DNA from: an uncultured Kangiella sp.
GTDB lineage: Bacteria; Pseudomonadota; Gammaproteobacteria; Enterobacterales; DSM-103792
DNA: 11,988 nt
Assembly: GCA_946481205.1 (NCBI GenBank)
Contig: CAMLNB010000103.1
Location: 1-11,988 of the forward strand
Direction: 5' to 3'
Positions 1 through 5,886 of this stretch are shown one piece after another; the stretch's first letter is position 1, and the number at the start of each line of letters is the position of its first letter. The notes beneath the pieces were generated by a model that did not search any database, was not told the origin of the DNA, and saw only the letters and a list, made by a program, of their open reading frames with translations. Made by a program: the position numbers and the translations under genes.

Positions 1-791
1 TGCGCCTGTAGCCGGCGCGCCAGCGTGCGTTCACTCACGCCAAGTGCACGTGCCGCCATGGCGCGCGTCGGCACATTTGGCCCCAGCTGAGTGGCCAGCC
101 ACTCGCGCAAATATGGCGCTGCGGCGCCTGCTTCGCTGAGTGCGGCAAGTTGCGCCGCCGCATAACGCTCATGCAGCTGGGCGAGTTGGGCGTCGGCTTG
201 CGGCAAGGCGTGATCGAGCAGCGTGTTGTCGAGCAGAAGACCGTTGAAGGCTTGTTCAAATTCGATCGAGCAGCCGAAGACCTCGCGATAGCCGCTGAGC
301 GGTCCAAGCTGGGCGTGGCTGCATTGCACGAGCAAGGGTTGCGCTGGCAGCGCCGTGACCCAGCGCGCGAAACTGATCACGGCCGCGAGCACCGCTTCGA
401 TTTGATGCGGACTGAAAGCGAGTTCGCCCTGACGCGGGTGGTAGACCACCCAGCTGGCGTTTTCACCGGCCAGAATCTGAAAACGGCCACCGTCGGAAAT
501 CAAGCGCTGGTATTTCTGCAGCAGGGTCATGGCCTCACGCAGCGTCGCCGACGACTGCAGCAGAAAGCTGACCACGTTCAGGCTGGCCGGGCCGACCAGC
601 GCGCCGGCTTTCAGGCCAAAGCCGGGGTCACCGGTGCAGCGATCAGCGGCGCGCCAGAGTCGGGTGATGTGGTCGATGGGCCAGCGCTCACGGTTCAGCT
701 CGGCCGGATCAATGCCGGCAGCCTTGAGCAGCAGGTCCGGCGCCACCCCGAGCCGTTTGGCGGCCGTGATAACAGTGTTGACCCAGCTCAT
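1..791 (-). CDS. AraC-family transcriptional regulator (OruR/arabinose-binding-domain type), partial at 3' end
   Basis: This is a DNA-binding regulator of the AraC family, cut by the left edge of the window. Read on the minus strand from ATG 789-791 it gives about 263 codons without a stop, beginning MSWVNTVITAAKRLGVAPDL. Residues ~1-200 fit the ligand-sensing domain found in OruR-like regulators (arabinose_bd, PF12625): an N-terminal helical region, then a KAGALVGPASLNVVSFLLQS stretch and an AFSPHQIEAVLAAV stretch typical of that domain. From residue ~240 the sequence VPTRAMAARALGVSERTLAR is the first helix-turn-helix of the AraC DNA-binding domain. The second helix-turn-helix, roughly 70-80 residues, lies outside the window. 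An AGG lies about 11 nt upstream of the ATG, a weak Shine-Dalgarno; a TGA lies in frame a short way upstream. The gene is divergent from the FAD dehydrogenase at 984, a common arrangement for a regulator and its target. The family assignment is secure; the effector and the targets are unknown. Confidence 0.88.
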   Translation of the reverse strand, partial: MSWVNTVITAAKRLGVAPDLLLKAAGIDPAELNRERWPIDHITRLWRAADRCTGDPGFGLKAGALVGPASLNVVSFLLQSSATLREAMTLLQKYQRLISDGGRFQILAGENASWVVYHPRQGELAFSPHQIEAVLAAVISFARWVTALPAQPLLVQCSHAQLGPLSGYREVFGCSIEFEQAFNGLLLDNTLLDHALPQADAQLAQLHERYAAAQLAALSEAGAAAPYLREWLATQLGPNVPTRAMAARALGVSERTLARRLQA

Positions 792-810
792 CGAGACAGT
801 GGCCTGCAAG

Positions 811-837
811 GTCAATTTGACTGGCCTATAGAGTCAA
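811..837. promoter_or_regulatory. GTCAA/TTGAC inverted and direct repeats, possible operator
   Basis: Just upstream of the AraC-type gene start lie GTCAA (811-815) and TTGAC (817-821), an 11-nt palindrome centred on one base, followed by a second GTCAA (833-837). TTGACT (817-822) and AGTCAA (832-837) also form a 6+9+6 inverted repeat. The position in a divergent intergenic region suggests a regulator-binding site, possibly autoregulatory. No convincing -35/-10 pair was found with it, so the role is inferred. Confidence 0.3.
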
Positions 838-920
838 TCATGCCAGCATCTTAGCCGGCTATCTTGGACTGCAACAAGGCAAAGCACCTGCCGCTGCATC
901 GGCTATGGCTCGTGACGCTT

Positions 921-942
921 CCCCTCCGCTCAGCGGCAGGGG
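921..942 (+). other. small GC-rich hairpin in the leader of the FAD dehydrogenase gene
   Basis: CCCC (921-924), T, CCGC (926-929), loop TCA, GCGG (933-936), CA, GGGG (939-942) can fold into a short GC-rich stem about 40 nt before the start codon. No T-run follows, so it is not a classic terminator. It could be a leader structure affecting translation or simply chance in GC-rich DNA. Confidence 0.2.
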
Positions 943-983
943 CTCAAACCGCCTTCGCGTGAATGCCCTCATTGGGAGATGTG

Positions 984-2597
984 ATGAACAACGCGCCACA
1001 TTCGGATGTGCTGGTTATCGGCGGTGGCCTCGCCGGCATTGTCACCGCGCTGGAACTGCTGCGGGCCGGCAAGACCGTGACGCTGGTCGACCGCGACACG
1101 CCCGAACGCTTTGGCGGGTTGGCGCTGTGGGCGTTCGGCGGCATGGCGCTGGTCGGCACGCCGCTGCAGGCCAAGATGAAAATTCTCGATACGCCGGAGA
1201 TTGCCCTGCGCGATTGGCAGCGCTTTGGCGAACTGGACCCGAACGAGCACTGGCCGCAGCAATGGGCGCGTTATTACGTCGAACACTCGCGCCGCGAGGT
1301 GTATGACTGGTTGAGCGATCAGGGCATCAAATTTCTGCCGGCGGTCAACTGGGTTGAACGCGGCCGCGCCGGCGATGGCAACAGCCTGCCGCGTTATCAC
1401 GTGGTCTGGGGCACCTCGCGCGAGCTGACTCGCTGCATGATTGCCGCCCTGCACGGCGCGAACAGCAACGGCCGGCTGACCCTGCTGCACCGGCACCGCA
1501 TCACGGCGCTGGATCACGCGGCGGGGCAGATCTGCGGTGCGCTGGCAATCAATGAAAATAGCGGCGCTGAAATTCACTTGCGCGCCGACACCGTCGTGCT
1601 GGCGATGGGCGGCATCAATGGCCACCACGACGAATGCCGCGCCAACTGGCCGAAAGATCGGCCGCTGCCGAAAACGATGCTGAATGGCGCACATCCGTTT
1701 GCCGATGGCCGGCTGCACCATCAGGTTGCTGATGCCTTAGGCGGCCAGATCACCCATGCCGGCGAAATGTGGAATTACGCCGCCGGTTTTCCGCACCCGT
1801 ATCCGCATTTCGAAGGGCATGGCTTGTCGACCATTCCGTGCAAATCGGCGCTGTGGCTCAATCACAAGGGCGAGCGTATCGGCCCGGAGCCGCTGGTCAC
1901 CGGCTTTGATACCCATTGGCTATGTCAGCGCGTCGCCGAACAGGAAAAGCCGTGGACCTGGCACCTGCTGAACTGGCGCATTGCGGCAAAAGAGTTCGCC
2001 ATTTCCGGTGCTGAACACAACCAGCGCATTCGCGACAAACAGTTTCCAATGTTCCTGAAGGAAACGCTGTTCGGCAATCACCGGCTGGTCAAACAAATGC
2101 AGCGCGAGAGCCGGCATTTCCTGGTGGCTGACACGCTGACCGAGCTCGCCGGCAAAATGAATGCACTGACCTGCTCGCACGATGTCGATGCCAGAGTGTT
2201 GCAAGCCACAGCCGACGCCTTTGATGCCAACTTCGCCGCCGGCCACACGCCGGAAAACGACGAGCAGATCCGGCGCATCCTGCACGCCCGGCAATGGGGC
2301 TCGGACAAACTGCGCACCTGCAAGCCCGCGCCATTGCAGCAACCCGGTGCCGGCCCCTACATTGCGATTCAGATGCAGCTCATCACCCGCAAAAGTCTCG
2401 GCGGTCTGCAAACCGATTTGCAAAGCCGTGTGCTCGATGCCAGTGGCAAACCGCTGCACGGCCTGTACTGTGTCGGCGAGGCAGCCGGCTTTGGTGGCGG
2501 TGGCGCCAGCGGCAAACGTTCGCTCGAAGGGACATTTTTGCCGGGCTGTATTCTGACCGCGAAAGCGGCGGCGCGAGCAATTGTCGCCGGCAGCTGA
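984..2597 (+). CDS. FAD-binding dehydrogenase, KstD/fumarate reductase flavoprotein-like
   Basis: This 537-residue flavoprotein probably oxidises or reduces a C-C bond using non-covalently bound FAD. The N-terminus shows a textbook Rossmann dinucleotide fold: VLVIGGGLAGIVTALELL with the GxGxxG glycines at residues 13, 15 and 18 and the ribose-binding acidic residue D36 at the end of strand 2. The C-terminus (~493-537) has the second FAD-contact motif, GLYCVGEAAGFGGGGASGKR followed by SLEGTFLPG, typical of the 3-ketosteroid-dehydrogenase/succinate-dehydrogenase flavoprotein superfamily. Overall length and a region near residues 105-150 (YDWLSDQGIKFLPAVNWVERG) match the uncharacterised KstD-like FAD-binding dehydrogenases of ~550 residues. 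I chose ATG 984 because GGGAG (974-978) sits 5 nt before it; ATG 963 is in frame and would add 7 residues. No signal peptide is seen, so it is probably cytoplasmic. The substrate is unknown; steroid dehydrogenation should not be assumed. The divergent AraC-type gene may control it. Confidence 0.85.
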   Translation: MNNAPHSDVLVIGGGLAGIVTALELLRAGKTVTLVDRDTPERFGGLALWAFGGMALVGTPLQAKMKILDTPEIALRDWQRFGELDPNEHWPQQWARYYVEHSRREVYDWLSDQGIKFLPAVNWVERGRAGDGNSLPRYHVVWGTSRELTRCMIAALHGANSNGRLTLLHRHRITALDHAAGQICGALAINENSGAEIHLRADTVVLAMGGINGHHDECRANWPKDRPLPKTMLNGAHPFADGRLHHQVADALGGQITHAGEMWNYAAGFPHPYPHFEGHGLSTIPCKSALWLNHKGERIGPEPLVTGFDTHWLCQRVAEQEKPWTWHLLNWRIAAKEFAISGAEHNQRIRDKQFPMFLKETLFGNHRLVKQMQRESRHFLVADTLTELAGKMNALTCSHDVDARVLQATADAFDANFAAGHTPENDEQIRRILHARQWGSDKLRTCKPAPLQQPGAGPYIAIQMQLITRKSLGGLQTDLQSRVLDASGKPLHGLYCVGEAAGFGGGGASGKRSLEGTFLPGCILTAKAAARAIVAGS

Positions 2598-2604
2598 GCC
2601 TTTG

Positions 2605-2642
2605 CGCGGGGTGCGGAAGGTCCGCATCGCGTGTTGAATTTT
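2605..2642 (+). terminator. terminator-like hairpin after the FAD dehydrogenase gene
   Basis: Eight bases after the dehydrogenase stop codon, TGCGGA (2612-2617), loop AGG and TCCGCA (2621-2626) form a tight stem, flanked by CGCG (2605-2608) and CGCG (2628-2631), which can extend it across a small bulge. A TTTTT run follows at about 2639-2643 after a 7-8 nt spacer, so it may act as a weak Rho-independent terminator. It lies immediately before the 2656-2797 palindrome and could belong to a larger repeated unit. Confidence 0.4.
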
Positions 2643-2655
2643 TGCGTTGCAACGA

Positions 2656-2797
2656 GAAGCCATCTTAAAAATAGGCCGAGCGATGACAGCTTGGGTGCCG
2701 CCAGCGCGCAAGAACCGGAGTGTATAGGTAATACATGAGGATTCTGAGCACTGCCGGCGCCCATGATGTCGAGCGCAGGTATTTTTGAGATGGCTTC
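2656..2797. repeat. ERIC/MITE-like 142-bp palindromic intergenic element
   Basis: The ends are an 18-bp inverted repeat with one mismatch: GAAGCCATCTTAAAAATA (2656-2673) and TATTTTTGAGATGGCTTC (2780-2797). The two halves stay complementary inward: GGGTGCCGCCAGCGCGCA (2693-2710) pairs imperfectly with the reverse complement of 2743-2760, and the centre GAACC...TGTAT (2712-2725) faces ATACA...GGATTC (2731-2743) around AGGTA. The whole segment could therefore fold into one long hairpin, as DNA or as RNA. Size and plan (nested palindrome, ~130-140 bp, no coding capacity, between genes) recall ERIC sequences of enterobacteria, although the core sequence is different. No flanking target-site duplication was obvious. 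It may be non-autonomous and mobile, and when transcribed it could affect stability or expression of the transporter mRNA. I have an unverified impression that similar sequences recur in pseudomonad-like genomes. Confidence 0.75.
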
Positions 2798-2801
2798 GAA
2801 C

Positions 2802-2807
2802 AAGGAG
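2802..2807 (+). promoter_or_regulatory. ribosome binding site AAGGAG that selects the TTG start of the transporter gene
   Basis: AAGGAG lies 6 nt before TTG 2814-2816, ideal spacing. It begins 4 nt after the end of the palindromic element. The upstream in-frame ATG codons (2763, 2766, 2790) lie inside the palindrome, and I see no good Shine-Dalgarno sequence for them. Confidence 0.6.
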
Positions 2808-2813
2808 TCGGCT

Positions 2814-3686
2814 TTGCAAGGTGACATTGTTTCCGGTGTGCTGCTGCCGCTGATCCTGGCGTTCATCATGTTTTCGCTGGGCCTTGGTCTGACACCAGCG
2901 GATTTTCGCCGCATCTTTGCCCAACCACGCGCGCTGCTGGTCGGTGTGCTGTGTCATTTCGTGCTGCTGCCGCTGGCTTGCTTTTTTCTGCTCGAATGGT
3001 TCGGCATGAGTGGCGTGTTCGCTGTCGGCTTTATGATCCTCGCCGCCTGCCCGACCGGCAGCACGTCCAATCTGCTGACCTATCTGGCACGCGGTGATGT
3101 GGCGCTGGCACTGAGCTTCACGGCAGTGGCCAGTGTGCTGACCATTTTTACCTTGCCTATCGTCGTGACCTGGGCCTTGGGCCATTACCTTGATGCGGCA
3201 CGCGCCATCGACGTGCCGGTTGGTTTGATGATGGGTCAGGTCGCGCTGGTGCTCGGTGTACCGGTAAGCCTTGGCATGCTGGCACGCCATCGCTGGACGA
3301 ACTGGGCACTGCGCTTCGAACCGCGCGCCACCCGCGTCGCAACGCTGCTGTTTATCGTTATCGTGATCTTGGCAGTACTGAAAAACTGGCCGCTGCTGCG
3401 TGACAACTTTGCCTCACTGGCACCGTTTGCCGTGCTGCTGAACCTCAGCATGCTCTGTCTGGGGTTTGCTGTAGCGTTGCTGGCTCGGTTGTCACGCCGC
3501 CAATCGGTCACGCTCGGCATCGAAACCGCGGTGCAGAACGCGGCGCTGTCGCTGGTGATCGCCAGCACCGTGCTCAAGGACGACGCGATGGCCATTCCCG
3601 GCGCGCTGTATGGCGTGCTGATGTATGCCGGCGGCCTGCTGTTTGCGCTGACCATGCGCCGGTTCATGCCGCCGCCGGCGATCTGA
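2814..3686 (+). CDS. Bile acid:Na+ symporter (BASS) family transporter
   Basis: A polytopic inner-membrane protein of 290 residues from the TTG start. Hydrophobic segments run almost throughout: about 6-26, 40-60, 64-80, 97-121, 136-155, 176-190, 203-225 and 262-280, consistent with the 9-10 helices of the BASS/SBF fold. The helix-4 region AACPTGSTSNLLTYLARGD (~77-95) and the helix-9 region GIETAVQNAALSLVIAST (235-252) are the two discontinuous crossover segments. E237 and Q241 match the conserved sodium ligands of bacterial ASBT homologues. Known members carry bile acids, pyruvate, pantoate or other organic anions with Na+, so the substrate cannot be read from the family. The start is argued from the AAGGAG 6 nt upstream and from homologues that begin about this far before the first helix. 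A start at ATG 2763 would add 17 residues encoded by repeat DNA. The ThDP enzyme gene follows after 36 nt, suggesting co-transcription and a shared substrate, perhaps a 2-oxo acid (inference). Confidence 0.87.
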   Translation: MQGDIVSGVLLPLILAFIMFSLGLGLTPADFRRIFAQPRALLVGVLCHFVLLPLACFFLLEWFGMSGVFAVGFMILAACPTGSTSNLLTYLARGDVALALSFTAVASVLTIFTLPIVVTWALGHYLDAARAIDVPVGLMMGQVALVLGVPVSLGMLARHRWTNWALRFEPRATRVATLLFIVIVILAVLKNWPLLRDNFASLAPFAVLLNLSMLCLGFAVALLARLSRRQSVTLGIETAVQNAALSLVIASTVLKDDAMAIPGALYGVLMYAGGLLFALTMRRFMPPPAI

Positions 3687-3722
3687 ATTCACACCCAAAC
3701 GAAAACAAACGAGGAATGTGCC

Positions 3723-5381
3723 ATGCCTAACGGCGCCCAAGCTCTGATGAAAACGCTGGTCGATGCCGGCATTGAAGTCTGCTTCACCAACCCCGGCACC
3801 AGCGAAATGCATTTCGTGGCTGCGCTCGACAGCGAACCGCGCATGCGCGCCGTGCTGGCGTTGTTTGAAGGTGTCGCCACCGGTGCCGCTGACGGTTACG
3901 CCCGCATGGCCGACAAACCGGCGGCCACACTGCTGCACCTCGGCTGCGGACTCGGCAACGGCCTCGCCAATTTGCACAACGCTCGCAAAGGCAAAGTGCC
4001 GGTAATCAATATTGTTGGTGATCACGCCACCTATCACGTGCCGTTTGATGCGCAATTGCAATCCGATATCGAGACGGTGGCGCGCAATGTCTCGCCTGGC
4101 TTTGTTCGCACCGCCAAAACCACGGCCGCGTTGTGTCAGGATGCGGTCGATGCCATCACGGCCGCACGCGGCCTGCCCAGTCAAGTCGCCACGCTGATCC
4201 TGCCGGCCGATGTTTCGTGGGGCGAAGGTGGTGTGCCCTGCCCGCCACCGCGTCTGCCAACGCCCGCAGTAGCTGATGACAACACCGTAAACGCCATTGC
4301 TGCCGCTATCCGCTCCGGCAAAAAAACGGCGTTTCTGGTCGGCGGTCGCGCGCTGCGCGAACCGAGCTTGATGGCTGCTGCGCGCATCGCCGCACACAGC
4401 GGAGTGAAATTGCTGGCTGAAGTATTCCCGACACGGCTCGAGCGTGGCGCAGGATTGCCGGCGGTCGAGCGCATCGCCTACCTTGCTGAATTGGCTAGCG
4501 TACAGCTTGCCGACATCGAACAGTTGATTATGGTTGATGCCAAGGCGCCGGTATCATTCTTTGCCTATCCGGGCAAGAAAAGCTATCTGGTGCCGGATAG
4601 CTGCACGGTGCACACATTGGCTGCCCCAGAACAAGATTGTGCCGCAAGCCTGCAAAAACTCGCCAAGGTGCTGGCTGCAGAAGCGACCGCGCCGGCGCTT
4701 CAGACTGCGCAGCGCCCGAGCCGACCACGCGGCAGACTCACCGCTGAAAAAGTCTGCAAAGCCGTTGGCCATTTGCTGCCGGATAACGCCATTCTGGTCG
4801 ATGAAGCGATCACCTCTGGTTTGTTGCTGTCCGCAATGACCGCTGGCGCGCCGCGTCATGATCTGATCACGCTGACCGGTGGCGCTATTGGTCAGGGCTT
4901 GCCAAACGCCATCGGCGCCGCCATCGCTTGTCCGAATCGACCGGTCGTTGCACTGATTGGTGACGGCACCGCGATGTACACCATTCAGTCGCTGTGGACG
5001 ATGGCGCGTGAGCAGCTCAACGTGACCTCGATCATTTTCAACAATGCCTCCTACTCGGTGCTGAACATTGAACTGGAACGGGTTGGCGCTGACGAAGTCG
5101 GGCCGAAAGCCAAATCACAACTCGACATCGGCGGCCCGCAGCTCAACTTTGCCCAGCTCGCACAGGGCATGGGCGTGCACGCCGTGCGCGCGACCACCGC
5201 CGAAGATTTTGTCAAAGCGCTAGAGTATGCGCTAGCGATGCCCGGCCCACACCTGATCGAAGCGGTAGTGCCGGAGTCGCTCAACGGTGTCAAACGCAAA
5301 GTGCTGCCGTGGCTGCTGCGCGCCCTGCCGAGCTTGCCGCGCTCACTGGCAAAGACACTCAAGCGAAAAATTGCGCCATAA
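3723..5381 (+). CDS. Thiamine-diphosphate-dependent enzyme, acetolactate synthase large-subunit-like
   Basis: This 552-residue protein belongs to the ThDP enzyme superfamily of acetolactate synthase, benzoylformate decarboxylase and oxalyl-CoA decarboxylase (COG0028). It shows the usual three-domain plan. The N-terminal pyrimidine-binding domain (~1-170) has FTNPGTSE at 21-28 and the catalytic glutamate E49 in LFEGVATGAADGYAR. A central domain spans ~190-330. The C-terminal pyrophosphate-binding domain (~355-515) carries the Mg2+/ThDP motif GDG (413-415) ending in NN (440-441). Such stand-alone 'IlvB-like' proteins are often annotated as acetolactate synthase, but no small regulatory subunit gene lies nearby, so a role in branched-chain amino-acid synthesis is doubtful. 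A 2-oxo-acid decarboxylase or carboligase is equally likely. The last ~38 residues, from about ESLNGVKRK to KTLKRKIAP, form a basic, amphipathic tail beyond the catalytic domain. GAGGA (3711-3715) lies 7 nt before the ATG. The 36-nt gap from the transporter gene suggests an operon, closed by the hairpin at 5404. Confidence 0.85.
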   Translation: MPNGAQALMKTLVDAGIEVCFTNPGTSEMHFVAALDSEPRMRAVLALFEGVATGAADGYARMADKPAATLLHLGCGLGNGLANLHNARKGKVPVINIVGDHATYHVPFDAQLQSDIETVARNVSPGFVRTAKTTAALCQDAVDAITAARGLPSQVATLILPADVSWGEGGVPCPPPRLPTPAVADDNTVNAIAAAIRSGKKTAFLVGGRALREPSLMAAARIAAHSGVKLLAEVFPTRLERGAGLPAVERIAYLAELASVQLADIEQLIMVDAKAPVSFFAYPGKKSYLVPDSCTVHTLAAPEQDCAASLQKLAKVLAAEATAPALQTAQRPSRPRGRLTAEKVCKAVGHLLPDNAILVDEAITSGLLLSAMTAGAPRHDLITLTGGAIGQGLPNAIGAAIACPNRPVVALIGDGTAMYTIQSLWTMAREQLNVTSIIFNNASYSVLNIELERVGADEVGPKAKSQLDIGGPQLNFAQLAQGMGVHAVRATTAEDFVKALEYALAMPGPHLIEAVVPESLNGVKRKVLPWLLRALPSLPRSLAKTLKRKIAP

Positions 5382-5403
5382 AATTTTCTGACACTTAGCG
5401 CCG

Positions 5404-5448
5404 ACACTGTAAAGGAATGCGTTCGAGTAACGCGCTCCTTTACAGTGT
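5404..5448 (+). terminator. strong hairpin after the ThDP enzyme gene, probable terminator
   Basis: ACACTGTAAAGGA (5404-5416) pairs perfectly over 13 bp with TCCTTTACAGTGT (5436-5448). Inside, after a 2x2 mismatch, GCGTT (5419-5423) pairs with AACGC (5429-5433) around loop CGAGT. It begins 22 nt after the stop codon and is followed by a mixed T-rich tail (AAATTTCTCTTC) rather than a clean T-run. It is most likely a transcription terminator or an mRNA 3'-end stabiliser. The perfection and length of the outer stem also allow a small palindromic repeat. Confidence 0.6.
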
Positions 5449-5886
5449 AAATTTCTCTTCAGCCATCCGTTCTCAATCTGCATATAACCACATCGAACGA
5501 CGCCACATCACTCATTCACACACGACAGCGCAGCGCTGCAACGCAGCATTCGCCGCGCACTGGCAACGCACCACATCGCAGCCACCAATATCAATCTGCC
5601 ACAAAAACAAGCGCTTAACGTCCAGCGCATGCATTCGCGACAGCTTGCGCACAGAGGTTTCTTCTGACCATTGAATAAGCACGGCAGACATTACAATAAA
5701 TTGACCGTTATGCCGTTTTGTGAACCGCGCGACAGCATCGTCGCAGCAATGCGCGACAGGATCTACACTCAATCACTGCCACAACAAGCGAGGAGTGCAA
5801 TCACACACACCTGCAACGCTCACATGCCGGCGCGGTCATATCGCCAGCAGAGCTTGACAGGACACGACTATCCAGTGAGGTGCCAC
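5449..5886. other. long non-coding gap upstream of the lyase-like gene
   Basis: These 438 bases hold no gene I can defend. Short frames exist on both strands, including an in-frame upstream extension of the next gene from TTG 5671, but their predicted peptides are low-complexity in composition (rich in H, R, S, Q, T) and lack good ribosome binding sites. By eye the stretch is richer in A and in CA-type dinucleotides than the flanking genes. It is a plausible long 5' leader and regulatory region for the 5887 gene, or decayed acquired DNA. Confidence 0.45.
5669..5697 (+). promoter_or_regulatory. weak sigma70-like promoter candidate
   Basis: TACAAT (5692-5697) matches the -10 consensus at 5 of 6 positions. 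Upstream, CATTGA at 5669-5674 (17-bp spacer) or TTGAAT at 5671-5676 (15-bp spacer) could serve as an imperfect -35. If used, the transcript would carry a leader of about 185 nt before ATG 5887. A second -35-like TTGACA at 5854-5859 has no matching -10. Confidence 0.25.

Noticed and set aside
150..854. 234-codon plus-strand open frame
   Set aside because: It is antisense to the AraC-type gene, whose minus-strand translation shows clear family motifs including a helix-turn-helix.
1920..3290. 456-codon minus-strand open frame
   Set aside because: It overlaps the FAD dehydrogenase, the palindrome and the transporter, and its peptide is rich in Q, R, H and A with no family motif.
3492..4397. 301-codon minus-strand open frame
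   Set aside because: Antisense to the transporter end and the ThDP enzyme; its composition is typical of a GC-rich shadow frame.
5512..5772. 86-codon minus-strand open frame in the gap
   Set aside because: It has a TTG start with no ribosome binding site and no family resemblance; probably chance.
5854..5859. TTGACA as a -35 box for the lyase-like gene
   Set aside because: No -10-like hexamer lies 16-18 bp downstream, and that spacing falls on the ribosome binding site.
5671..5886. N-terminal extension of the lyase-like protein from TTG 5671
   Set aside because: It has no ribosome binding site and gives a peptide of unlikely composition without a signal sequence; ATG 5887 has GAGG at 6-nt spacing.
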